Part shown: one piece after another, positions 41,965 through 50,353 of the stretch
Numbering within the stretch: the stretch's first letter is position 1
How the letters are laid out: every line of letters begins with the position of its first letter
Origin: BOG-932 sp965276835
Lineage (GTDB): Bacteria; Pseudomonadota; Alphaproteobacteria; BOG-932; Roseiterribacteraceae
DNA length: 64,000 bases
Direction: 5' to 3'
NCBI GenBank assembly: GCA_965276835.1
Contig: OZ255631.1
Coordinates: 2,418,001-2,482,000 of the forward strand
The notes under the pieces: generated by a model
Databases searched by the model: none
What the model was told of the DNA's origin: nothing
What the model saw: the letters and a program-made list of their open reading frames with translations, nothing else
Translations under genes and position numbers: made by a program

Positions 41965-44670
41965 CTAGGCGTGATGCGCCACGATCACTGCGGATGTCGA
42001 CGCGCCGGACGCCGAATAAGTGATTCCCGTGCCGGCGCCCTCTTTTGAAAGATGGAATCCGGTCGCAACATACTGGCCGAACAAAGTAATCGTCGCCTTC
42101 AGCGAACCGTCAGTGACGGTCAGCGTGCCGCTGGTTTTGGAGCTCTGGACATAGGTCAATTTCTCGGACGTGCCGAATTTGAATGTCGTGAGATCCAGCG
42201 TGTCCGTCGCCTTGAACCCAGAAACGGTCAGTTTCGTCCCGGTTTTCGCCGCGACCGACAGCCTGGAATTCTTGCCGAACACCGTTATGCCGGCGACCGT
42301 CCCGCCGGATGAGACAACCTCGGTGCCGCCGTTGATCTTGGTGCCGCTGGCGGTCGCACCGGACGAGACGGTCAAAGTGGCCCCGGCGCCGATCGCCAGG
42401 CCGCTGACCTTGATGCCGCCGGCGATGCCGATGCCGCCGCCGCTGCTGATCTTCAGGGACTTGATCGTCCCGCCGGAATCGACAAGCACGCCGCCTTTAA
42501 GGACGGTCACGCCGTTTGCTGTTGCCCCCGACAGGACGGTCAATGTTGCGCCGGCACTGACGGTCAGTTTGGTTGCCGTCGCACCCGAAGCGATAAGTTC
42601 CAATCCGCCGCTGCTGACTTTAAGACCGTTTGCCGCGCCGCCGGCAAAGACGATCTCCCCGCCTTTTAGAATCTGGACAGCGGCGGCCGTACCGCCGGAG
42701 GAGACGATCAAGGTGCCGCCGCTGGAGACCGATGCCCCATTTTCGGTGCCGCCACGACTCATCGTTTCGATGCCGCCCTTGCTGATCTTGGTTGCAACGG
42801 CATGACCGCCGCTGCTGACGGCCATCGTTCCCCCGGGCGTCAAAGTCGTGCTGCTTGCCGTACCGGATGAGACTGTCAGCGTAACTCCCTTGCCGACAGT
42901 CAAACCGCTGACCTTGGCGCCCGCGTCGATGGCGAGCTGGGCGTCGACGCTGAGATGGGCGTTTGATACCGTGCCGCCGGCATAGACCAGCTTACCGCCA
43001 CTCAGAATTACCGCGTCGGTCGCTGTTCCGCCAGACTGAAGGGTTAAAGTCACGCCATTAGCAACTTTAAGCCCCTTCACTGCTCCACCGGCAGCAATGA
43101 CCTCCTGGGCTCCACTGTTGATAAAATCCGATCCTGATATTGTGCCTCCGGCATACACTATTGTGCCGCCATTATAGACGGCGAGGCCGCTCACCGTAGC
43201 GCCGGAACTCACAACTACTGTCACGCCAAATTGCGCGAGGACTCCACTAACCGTAGCTCCGTAAGGAATTATTTCAGTGGCACCGGAGTGGAAAGTCACA
43301 CCCACGAAGGCGCCGCCTTTATTAACGAGAATCCCACCACTCGCGAAGGTGCCGCCTACCATTCCCCCGTTATCCAAGACCAAGGAAACTCCGTTACCGA
43401 CCGAAAGGCCGGTGACTGTCACCCCCGATACGATCTGCTCGAAGCCGCCGCTCGCGATGGTGTCGCCAGATACCTTTCCGCCGGCATAGACCAGCTCGCC
43501 GCCGGCAAGGACGGTCACGCCGACGGCGGAGCCGCCCTTATAAACATATTCGGTGCCGCCGCTGGATATCCGGGCGCTGGAAACGACGCCACCCTTATAC
43601 ACCGCCTCATAGCCACCGTTCCTGACCATCGTATCGACCGCGTGGCCGCTGGATACCTGGTCGAAGCTGCCGCTGCTGATGATCGTGCCAAGCGCGGAGC
43701 CGCCATATGAGATGATCTCTTCGCCGCCGCCGGTCAGCGTCGTGTTGCTGGCAATCGAGGTGTCGTAAACAATCTGCTGCCCGCCGGCGCTGATCTTCGT
43801 GTGGTCGGCATCGCCGCCATTCTTTAAAATCTGATAGCCGCTGACGACACGGGTGCCCTCGGCAAAGCCGCCGGGATAGACCTCCTGCCCACCGCCGGAT
43901 GAAACCTTGGTCGCGGTCGCGCTGCCGCCCGCGCTGACATATTGCCAGGCGCCGTCGAGGACTCGCGTTCCGCTGGCATAGCCGCTGGAACTGACGATAA
44001 GCTGAGCGCCGGAACTGACCGTCGTCGCAATCGCGGTTCCGCCCGCGGAGACAGTCTCGGTGGCATCGATTTCGGTTTCGGGCGTGGGCGCAAACCCGAC
44101 CAGCGTGACGTCGCTGGTGACCGCGCCTGTCGACAGCAGAAAAACCTGGCCGCCGGTCACCGTCGCGCCAAGGATCGAGCCACTGGAATAGACGAGAATC
44201 TCGCCGCCCGCCTCGACCGTCGTCTGGCTGGCGACACCGCCTGCACCGTCGGCGCCGGAACCGACCTTCAACGTGCCGCCACTCTCGACAGTCGTGCTGA
44301 CGACAGTGCCGCCGGAGATGACATACATCTTACCGTCGGCGCCCAGCGACGTGTTGCTGGCGACGCCCTGCGACCCGACGATCATGAAGGCGTCGTGCAC
44401 GCCCCCGCCAAGACTGAGAATGAACGGTCCGGAGCCGGCAATGAAGGTGTTGGTCGCCAGCGCACCGCGATCGCCGACGATAACGCCGCCGCCGCTGATG
44501 ATCTGCGTACCGTCGATCGTGCCGCCCGACACCAGCATATAGCCGTTGCTGCCGACGGTCGTGTTGCTGGCAAACCCGCCTGACTCGACGATCGCACTGT
44601 TATCGCTGTCGAATGTCTGGCCGCTGATCGGGTTGTCGGACGTTACGATTGTTGACGGTGGCAGTGGCAT
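41965..44670 (-). CDS. Strand-loop-strand (AIDA-type) repeat protein, predicted glycosylated T1SS substrate B
   Basis: A 901-residue paralogue of the 503-residue protein, with roughly twice as many 18-20-residue repeats (for example VSSGGTAAAVQILKGG, VLSGATANGVTVLKGG). The N-terminus (MPLPPSTIVTSDNPISG) lacks a Sec signal and no autotransporter barrel is present. The C-terminal cap GFKATDTLDLTTFKFG and ITLFGQYVATGFHLSKEG matches the paralogue almost position by position, consistent with a common export signal. Two sections differ in repeat register (about 43100-43300 has AT-richer, more diverged repeats). It starts 33 nt after the heptosyltransferase gene stop, behind a G-rich ribosome binding site. 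Confidence 0.83.
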   Translation of the reverse strand: MPLPPSTIVTSDNPISGQTFDSDNSAIVESGGFASNTTVGSNGYMLVSGGTIDGTQIISGGGVIVGDRGALATNTFIAGSGPFILSLGGGVHDAFMIVGSQGVASNTSLGADGKMYVISGGTVVSTTVESGGTLKVGSGADGAGGVASQTTVEAGGEILVYSSGSILGATVTGGQVFLLSTGAVTSDVTLVGFAPTPETEIDATETVSAGGTAIATTVSSGAQLIVSSSGYASGTRVLDGAWQYVSAGGSATATKVSSGGGQEVYPGGFAEGTRVVSGYQILKNGGDADHTKISAGGQQIVYDTSIASNTTLTGGGEEIISYGGSALGTIISSGSFDQVSSGHAVDTMVRNGGYEAVYKGGVVSSARISSGGTEYVYKGGSAVGVTVLAGGELVYAGGKVSGDTIASGGFEQIVSGVTVTGLSVGNGVSLVLDNGGMVGGTFASGGILVNKGGAFVGVTFHSGATEIIPYGATVSGVLAQFGVTVVVSSGATVSGLAVYNGGTIVYAGGTISGSDFINSGAQEVIAAGGAVKGLKVANGVTLTLQSGGTATDAVILSGGKLVYAGGTVSNAHLSVDAQLAIDAGAKVSGLTVGKGVTLTVSSGTASSTTLTPGGTMAVSSGGHAVATKISKGGIETMSRGGTENGASVSSGGTLIVSSGGTAAAVQILKGGEIVFAGGAANGLKVSSGGLELIASGATATKLTVSAGATLTVLSGATANGVTVLKGGVLVDSGGTIKSLKISSGGGIGIAGGIKVSGLAIGAGATLTVSSGATASGTKINGGTEVVSSGGTVAGITVFGKNSRLSVAAKTGTKLTVSGFKATDTLDLTTFKFGTSEKLTYVQSSKTSGTLTVTDGSLKATITLFGQYVATGFHLSKEGAGTGITYSASGASTSAVIVAHHA

Positions 44671-44703
44671 CGTACCCCCACAGGCAGTTCGCCCTTGATC
44701 GTG

Positions 44704-45984
44704 TTAGGCGGCTTTCTTCGCGTTTCCGAACCCCGGTATCCGCTTGATCGCGGCGGTCACGGCGTCCGAAGTGATAAGACGCGTGCATTCGAATTGGCGC
44801 GGTGTGCCGGCGTGGCGCGGGCACCATAGGAAATCCTTATGGTCGAAGCGCACGCGCACGTCGTTCCAGCAGCTGTTACAGGCGTGATAGTTGATCACAC
44901 GATAGGGCGTGTCGAACTCGTTGGTCGGATGGGTGAAGCCGCTGATCATCACGACCGGCACGCCGGCAGCCCAGGCCAGCCATGACAGGCCACTGGACAG
45001 GCCGACGAAGAATTCGGCGTGCTTCATCCAGCGCACCCGTTCGACCAGCGGCCGGTCGCCGGTTTCATCTTCCGCGCCGTACGGGATGTGATTCCAGACG
45101 ATGCCGGTGCCGTGTTCGGTCCGTTGATCGACGCAGATCACGCGGTATCCGGCCTCCTTCAACATCGCGACCACTTCGCGCCAGCCGGCGGGGTTGTTCC
45201 AGTATTTGCACTGGGTGGAGCTTTGCGCCGCGATCACGACATAGGGTTCGGGGATAGGCCGCGTATCGTCCGGGACCACCAGTTTGGGCGCGAACTCGGT
45301 CGGATCGACACCCAGGATATAGCCCGCGGTGCGGTGCAGCCCGACCAGGCGGAAATCGCTCGGCTGATGCACGTGGTCGTCGTCGTCGAAGAACAGGCCC
45401 ATCGAATAGGTGGCGTAATAACTGTCCGCCTTGATCCCTTCATGATCGACGAAGGTGATGTGCGGGTAGGCGTCGGCGAACAGCGGGATCAGCCACGAGG
45501 CCATCGCGCACGTCAGCTTGCACTGATGCACTTCCTGAAAGCGCACCGCATAGGGGAACCAGCCGACCGTATCGCCGATGGTGCCGATCGGGAATTGGAC
45601 CAGTATCTCGCGGTCCTCGGCGGAGTAATTATGCTCGAAAACCAGGGTGTCGTCGGTCCATACCTCGATCTTGCAGCGCAGGAAGTAACGCTTGGCGCTG
45701 TTGATGCGACCGCTCTCCAGTTCGGTCTGGAACAGGATGTTGCCGGTGTCCGTATCGCTGAGCCGGATGCGCCATTTGCCCTTGGGCAGCATGACGCGGC
45801 AGCCGTCATTATAGTCGAAGGTGATGCCCTTCGGCCCCTTTTGCGTCGGCGTTTCCGCCGGTGGCGGATACGGGCGCTTCACCTCGGCGGATTGGACCTC
45901 CGACGTCTCCGGCGAGGCCGATGCGCTCGCTTCGGCTTCCGTCTTCTGCTCTTCCTTGTCCAGAACCGTCTCGCCGGCTGCCAT
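44704..45984 (-). CDS. Aah/TibC-type O-heptosyltransferase (strand-loop-strand repeat glycosyltransferase)
   Basis: A 426-residue cytoplasmic enzyme. After an acidic, Pro-rich leader (residues 1-45) it carries GITFDYNDGCRVMLPKGKWRI, then EVWTDDTLVFEHNY and FPIGTIGDTVGWFPYAVRF, the N-terminal domain of the autotransporter heptosyltransferase family. The C-terminal GT-B domain has VIAAQSSTQCKYWNNPAGW and FVGLSSGLSWLAWAAGVPVVMISGFT. A Cys cluster C-x2-C-x15-C-x11-C (CNSCWND, LWCPRH, FECTRL) matches the iron-binding finger described for TibC. The family moves heptose from ADP-heptose onto Ser of strand-loop-strand repeats before export. Start 45984 has AAGGG 11 nt upstream; an ATG at 46014 is possible. 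Confidence 0.87.
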   Translation of the reverse strand: MAAGETVLDKEEQKTEAEASASASPETSEVQSAEVKRPYPPPAETPTQKGPKGITFDYNDGCRVMLPKGKWRIRLSDTDTGNILFQTELESGRINSAKRYFLRCKIEVWTDDTLVFEHNYSAEDREILVQFPIGTIGDTVGWFPYAVRFQEVHQCKLTCAMASWLIPLFADAYPHITFVDHEGIKADSYYATYSMGLFFDDDDHVHQPSDFRLVGLHRTAGYILGVDPTEFAPKLVVPDDTRPIPEPYVVIAAQSSTQCKYWNNPAGWREVVAMLKEAGYRVICVDQRTEHGTGIVWNHIPYGAEDETGDRPLVERVRWMKHAEFFVGLSSGLSWLAWAAGVPVVMISGFTHPTNEFDTPYRVINYHACNSCWNDVRVRFDHKDFLWCPRHAGTPRQFECTRLITSDAVTAAIKRIPGFGNAKKAA

Positions 45985-46077
45985 TATGCGCACTACCCTT
46001 GGGAAAACCGTCATATATCAGGCGGAGATTAAATACGGCTCAAAGTTTAGCGGTGCAAGGAAAGAGCACCGGATCGT

Positions 46078-46911
46078 TCAGACACCTGCCGTCAGGGCTG
46101 GGGTGATCTTGGAAAATTCGGACTCAGGGTCGCTGAGCACCATGTCCTTGATCCTGTTCCACAGGTGCCCGCGTAAGGCCGCGAATTCCGGCAGGGCGCG
46201 GGCGTCATAGGACCATCGCGGATGCGGCAGGTCGACGTCGATGATTTCGGCGACGGCGCCGGGCCTCGGTTTCATCAGGACGACCCGATCGGACAGCAAT
46301 ACCGCCTCATCCACGCTGTGGGTCACCAGCACCACGACGCCCTTCCGCTGTTCCCAGATCTTCGCCAGTTCGATCTGCATGAATTCGCTGGTTTGCGCGT
46401 CCAAATTGGCGAAGGGCTCGTCCATAAGCAGAAAGCGCGGCTGGCCAACCAGCGCGCGGGCCAAGGCTGCTCTCTGGTTCATGCCGCCCGACAGCTCCGC
46501 CGGATGCGCGTCGGCAAAACGGCGCAAACCGACGAGGTTCAAATATTCGTCCGCGCGTTCGGCGCGCTCCTTGGCGTCGACGCCCTGCACTTCCAGCGTA
46601 AAGGCGACATTTTCGCGGATGGTACGCCAGGGCATCAAACGGAAAGACTGAAAGACAAAGCCCATATGCGGCCCAGGCTTGGGTGGCAGACCGTCGACCA
46701 GGACCTGGCCGCTATCCGGCTGGATCAAGCCATTCAGCACCCTGAGCAATGTAGTCTTGCCGCAGCCCGAGGGACCGACCAGGCTGACAAAGGAATTGGG
46801 CGCGATGTCGAACGAAATGTCGCGCAACGCCTCGACCCCGAGCGGCGCGTTCGGGCGCCGGAAAGTCTTGCGGACATTCCGAATGGCTATCGCGGGTGCG
46901 GCGTTAGCCAC
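46078..46911 (-). CDS. ABC transporter ATP-binding protein (SsuB/TauB/NrtD-like)
   Basis: A 277-residue ATPase with Walker A GPSGCGKTTLL, Q-loop FVFQSFRLMPWRT, signature ELSGGMNQR, Walker B FLLMDEPFANLD and the H-loop LVTHSVDEA. The Q-loop MPWRT and the length are typical of nitrate/sulfonate/taurine importers. It begins 9 nt after the substrate-binding protein gene on the same strand. No permease gene is found in the window, so the transporter is incomplete here. The 93-nt gap to the heptosyltransferase gene shows no terminator; run-through is possible but unproven. Confidence 0.88.
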   Translation of the reverse strand: MANAAPAIAIRNVRKTFRRPNAPLGVEALRDISFDIAPNSFVSLVGPSGCGKTTLLRVLNGLIQPDSGQVLVDGLPPKPGPHMGFVFQSFRLMPWRTIRENVAFTLEVQGVDAKERAERADEYLNLVGLRRFADAHPAELSGGMNQRAALARALVGQPRFLLMDEPFANLDAQTSEFMQIELAKIWEQRKGVVVLVTHSVDEAVLLSDRVVLMKPRPGAVAEIIDVDLPHPRWSYDARALPEFAALRGHLWNRIKDMVLSDPESEFSKITPALTAGV

Positions 46912-46920
46912 CGGGCAGGC

Positions 46921-47922
46921 CTATTTCCCCGCCGCCGGTCCCAGCTTCTTCCGGGCCGCGTCGATGAAGCTGGTATCGATCCAGTCCTTGGGCTCGACCT
47001 TGCGGGGTAGATCCTTGAAGTCCGCGCTTTTATAGAGCGCATCCGTGGTCGCGGTCAGTTCAGCGGCGTTGAGCCCGCCATCGACGCTCCAATGGCCGGC
47101 ATAGGCTTTGGCCAGTTGCTCCAACTCGGCACGCGAGACATCGGGACGCGCCTTGACCATACCGTCGACCCATAATTCCGGGTGGGCCGAAAAATCGCGG
47201 GAGGCCGCCAAAGTAGCCTCGACCACGGCGGCAATTTCCTTGTGCTTTTTCTGCACCGTTTCTGCTGTCACGACGCTGAGTTTGGTCACGAACGGCGCGG
47301 CTTTGTAATAGGCCGCAGAGTCCAAAATGACATCCAGGCCGTCATGGCCCGGCAGAGTGAGATAGGTGCCGAGCCCCACGGTGGTGGCGTCGATCCGGCC
47401 GGCCAGCAGCGACTGCGCCCTGACCGTCGGCTGACCGATGGCGAGATATTTGATCTTGTCGATATCGACGCCGAGATTGCCCAACACTGTCCGCGTCTGG
47501 GCATAGTCGGCGCTGCCGACCTGACCGACGCCGAACACCTTGCCTTCCAAATCCTTGGGGTTGGTCAGCCCCTTCTTGCCGATGATCATGAAGGGCAGCG
47601 CCTTATCCGGTGAGATCACGCCCTTCAGCTTGATCTGGTCACGCGCCACCAACTGAAGCGCGACGTCCGTGCTGACATTCGCCATGTCGCCCTGGCCGGA
47701 ACTGAGCGCGGCGATTGCGGCGGGCGTCGCCTTGACGCGCACGATCTCAACCTCGACCCCGGCCTTTTTGTAATAGCCCATACGATCCGCCAGATCGATG
47801 ACCGAGTTCGGCACCAACGGGGTCTCCGGCTCCGGCACGATGATCTTGAACGGTTCGGCGACGGCAAAGGCGGCGGGCAGAAAAATGGCCGCCAGGGCCA
47901 GCCTTACGACAGAACGCAGCAT
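46921..47922 (-). CDS. ABC transporter substrate-binding protein (NMT1/TauA-like)
   Basis: A 333-residue exported protein: a signal peptide cut near AFAVAEP, then the NMT1/ThiY fold (PNSVIDLADRMGYYKKAGVEVEIVRV, SGQGDMANVSTDVAL, LEGKVFGVGQVGS, AGRIDATTVGLG). It probably delivers a small aromatic, sulfonate or pyrimidine-like compound to an importer. Upstream is the OYE-type flavoprotein gene on the same strand with a 115-nt gap filled by a REP-like repeat. The permease partner is missing locally. Confidence 0.87.
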   Translation of the reverse strand: MLRSVVRLALAAIFLPAAFAVAEPFKIIVPEPETPLVPNSVIDLADRMGYYKKAGVEVEIVRVKATPAAIAALSSGQGDMANVSTDVALQLVARDQIKLKGVISPDKALPFMIIGKKGLTNPKDLEGKVFGVGQVGSADYAQTRTVLGNLGVDIDKIKYLAIGQPTVRAQSLLAGRIDATTVGLGTYLTLPGHDGLDVILDSAAYYKAAPFVTKLSVVTAETVQKKHKEIAAVVEATLAASRDFSAHPELWVDGMVKARPDVSRAELEQLAKAYAGHWSVDGGLNAAELTATTDALYKSADFKDLPRKVEPKDWIDTSFIDAARKKLGPAAGK

Positions 47923-47950
47923 GGAATCGTGCCTCTCAAGTCAGCGTACA

Positions 47951-48029
47951 GTGGAAATGCGCAGCGCATTCCACCATTTGGGCCGCCTATACGATTTTGG
48001 TGGAAGGCGCTTCGCTTTTCCACCCTATG
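47951..48029. repeat. REP-like palindromic repeat copy 3
   Basis: Two imperfect hairpins in tandem: GTGGAAATGCGC...GCGCATTCCAC (47951-47973) and GGTGGAA...TTCCACC (from 47999). The second ends in CCCTATGG, resembling the GTAGGG-type repeats at 32.4 and 34.2 kb. It fills the gap between the flavoprotein and binding-protein genes. Confidence 0.55.
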
Positions 48030-48037
48030 GGAAATGG

Positions 48038-50161
48038 TCAGATCGCCACAGCCACATCCGCGGCCGAGGCGATGGCGCCCTCGATATAGCCGACACCGTT
48101 GCAGTCACCGACCGTATGGACCTTGAAGCCGGCGGCGGTGAGCGCATCCGCCAGCGACAGGTCGCCCTTGGCACCCTTTGCTACGATTACGTTGTCGGCC
48201 GCCGCGACCTGCGTTTTGCCGTCGGCATCCTTATAGGTGACGCCCTTGTCGGTGATCGCGATGTCGCTGACGCCGGGCAGCAGGCTGACGCCGAGGTCGC
48301 GGGCATCGGCAAGCGCGCGCCAGCGGCGGACGATATAGATACCGGAGCCCAACCGCGGCGCTTCATCGACCACCGTTACCTTGCGCCCGCGTTCGGCCAG
48401 GAATTCGGCAAGCTCCAACCCCACCAGCTCGCCGCCGATGATGACGATCTTGTCGCCCAGGGGCATCCAGGCCTTGGTGGCCTCACGGATCATCGCGGGG
48501 CTGCCGGTGACACCGGTCAGCGAGCCGGCCTTGGCCGCCATGCGGGTGGTCCAGCTTGTCTTGCCCTTCAGCCGGTCGAGATTCTCACCCAGCACCAGGC
48601 TGCGCATATCGTCGCCGCTGAAAACGTTGTCACGGTCGCTGCCGGGGATCGGCGGCATGGTGCGGATCGCCCCGGTCGCGACGACGATTTCGTCGGGCCT
48701 CAACGATTTAAGCAGCTCCGGTGTCGCCGCCGTCTTCAGTCGAACGTCGATCTTCAACTCTTCCACCTGGCGTTTCAGCCAGTTGAGGATGCGCTCGTTG
48801 GGCGCGTAGGCGATCGACGCGAATTGCACCGTGCCGCCCAACCGGTCGGACTTCTCCAGAAGCGTGACCTTATGGCCCTTCAAGGTCAGACGGCGGGCCG
48901 CCTCCATGCCGCCGGGTCCGCCGCCGATCACGACGATCTTCTTCGGCGTAGCGTCTGGCGCAATGGCGCGCTCACGCTCGAACGAGGTCTCCGGATTGAC
49001 CGCGCATTTGACGGCCTTGCTGAAATAGATCTGGCTGACGCAGGCGTAACAATAGACGCAGGGCCGCACGTCCTCCGGCTTGCCGGCTTTCAGCTTGTTC
49101 GGCAGGTCGGGATCGGCCAGCAGCTTGCGGCCCATCGCGATGAAGTCGAACTTGCCCTCGCCGATATATTTGTTCGCCGCCTCCGGCTCGATCCGGCCCG
49201 ACGTGATGACCGGAATATCCAGCACCGATTTGATTGCGACGGCGCCCGGCACCATCAGTTCCGGCTTATGCGGAATGTTGGAGCCGGAATGGTATATGCC
49301 CTGGCTCTGATCGGCGTAGGACGAGGCGGTGATCGCATCGACGCCAGCGTTCTGCAGCAGGACCGCCAGTTTCTTGGCATCCTCGATCCGGATGCCGCCC
49401 TCCTTGCCGAATTCTTCCTCGTCGATCTTGCACCAGACCGGATAGTCCTGCCCGACCTGGGCGCGCACGGCCTTGACCGCATCGAGCAGCAGGCGCGCGC
49501 GGTTCTCCAGCGGGCCGCCATATTCGTCGGTGCGGCGGTTGCTGGCGGGGGAGATGAAGGACGAGAAGATATAGCCGTGGCCGCCGTGCAGCTCGACGCC
49601 GTCGGCCCCGGCTTCCTTGGCGCGCGCCGCGGCATCGGCGAACATCTGGATCAGGTGTTCGGCGTCCTGCGCGGTCATCACCTTGAAGCTGACCTCCTTC
49701 ACGTTGGCGAAGTCGGCATTTGCGATTTCGTCCAGCAGGAAACCGTCCATGACATCGCCCGGTTTGGGCGGCAGCGGGATGGACGGGCACCAGACTGGCC
49801 GCCCCTCTTTCATGTCGGTCATCGCCACCAGGCCGCCGAAATGCAGCTGCAGCGCCAGCTTCGCACCATGTTTGTGCACCACATCGGCGACCCCCCGGAT
49901 CGACGGGATGTGCCGGTCGCCGGACAACGCAACCTGCCACTGGCAATTGGAGCCGACCGGATAGCCGACCGAGACCGAGCCGACAGTCAGCAGAGCGGCC
50001 CCGCCCTTGGCCCGGGCTTCGTAATAGGCACGAGTGCGAGCGCCGCACATGCCGTCTTCTTCCGCCAGATTATCGCCCATCGCGGTCATGAAGATGCGGT
50101 TCTTCAGTTCCATTGATCCGATGCGGCCCGGCGCCATTAAATGCGAAAAGCTCGACGACAT
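48038..50161 (-). CDS. Old-yellow-enzyme / 2,4-dienoyl-CoA-reductase-type flavoprotein (paralogue)
   Basis: A 707-residue enzyme built like the one at 18644-20701: an FMN TIM barrel (LKNRIFMTAMGDNL, ELHGGHGYIFSSFISPASN, FIAMGRKLLADPDL), a 4Fe-4S motif CVYCYACVS with CAVNPE, the FAD motif IVVIGGGPGGMEAA and IVIIGGELVGLELAEF. The GDN near the N-terminus replaces the TNY of its paralogue, so substrates differ. The start at 50161 (MSSSFSHLMAPG) follows GGGAGTTGGGGA; a longer frame to 50296 has no family-like residues. It is divergent from a TetR regulator and probably controlled by it. Confidence 0.88.
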   Translation of the reverse strand: MSSSFSHLMAPGRIGSMELKNRIFMTAMGDNLAEEDGMCGARTRAYYEARAKGGAALLTVGSVSVGYPVGSNCQWQVALSGDRHIPSIRGVADVVHKHGAKLALQLHFGGLVAMTDMKEGRPVWCPSIPLPPKPGDVMDGFLLDEIANADFANVKEVSFKVMTAQDAEHLIQMFADAAARAKEAGADGVELHGGHGYIFSSFISPASNRRTDEYGGPLENRARLLLDAVKAVRAQVGQDYPVWCKIDEEEFGKEGGIRIEDAKKLAVLLQNAGVDAITASSYADQSQGIYHSGSNIPHKPELMVPGAVAIKSVLDIPVITSGRIEPEAANKYIGEGKFDFIAMGRKLLADPDLPNKLKAGKPEDVRPCVYCYACVSQIYFSKAVKCAVNPETSFERERAIAPDATPKKIVVIGGGPGGMEAARRLTLKGHKVTLLEKSDRLGGTVQFASIAYAPNERILNWLKRQVEELKIDVRLKTAATPELLKSLRPDEIVVATGAIRTMPPIPGSDRDNVFSGDDMRSLVLGENLDRLKGKTSWTTRMAAKAGSLTGVTGSPAMIREATKAWMPLGDKIVIIGGELVGLELAEFLAERGRKVTVVDEAPRLGSGIYIVRRWRALADARDLGVSLLPGVSDIAITDKGVTYKDADGKTQVAAADNVIVAKGAKGDLSLADALTAAGFKVHTVGDCNGVGYIEGAIASAADVAVAI

Positions 50162-50353
50162 TCCCCAACTCCCAATTTCGCGCGATCTTTGGTTAGTAAT
50201 CCAATTATGGACCCAACTCCATATTGAATCGCCGGTCACGTCCCATGGATAAGCCGTCAGCTTTGAGGGCGGGTCAACAGTCTCGTGCCCGTACAACTTT
50301 AGACGACAGTTTAATGTTGTATCGGCTCAGATGATCCCGTAAGGCTGGCCCGT
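50162..50353. promoter_or_regulatory. Divergent control region with candidate TetR operators
   Basis: This 192-bp region lies between the flavoprotein and tetR-like genes. Candidate operators are the imperfect palindrome TTGG-TTAGTAAT-CCAA (50189-50204), close to the flavoprotein start, and the inverted repeat TACAAC (50292-50297) / GTTGTA (50316-50321). No clear -35/-10 pair was assigned. Confidence 0.35.

Noticed and set aside
40385..44670. Regular short repeats that could suggest a CRISPR array
   Set aside because: The repeats are in-frame 18-20-residue protein units with varying DNA sequence and no unique spacers.
40385..44670. Calling the repeat proteins autotransporters
   Set aside because: No Sec signal and no C-terminal barrel of about 250-300 residues; the ends are short soluble caps.
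47798..50116. Very long open frame on the plus strand antisense to the flavoprotein and binding-protein genes
   Set aside because: It is a GC-bias shadow of real minus-strand genes, rich in Arg/Ala/Gly with no family motif. Similar shadows at 1437-3317, 15789-17291 and 38528-40390 were rejected for the same reason.
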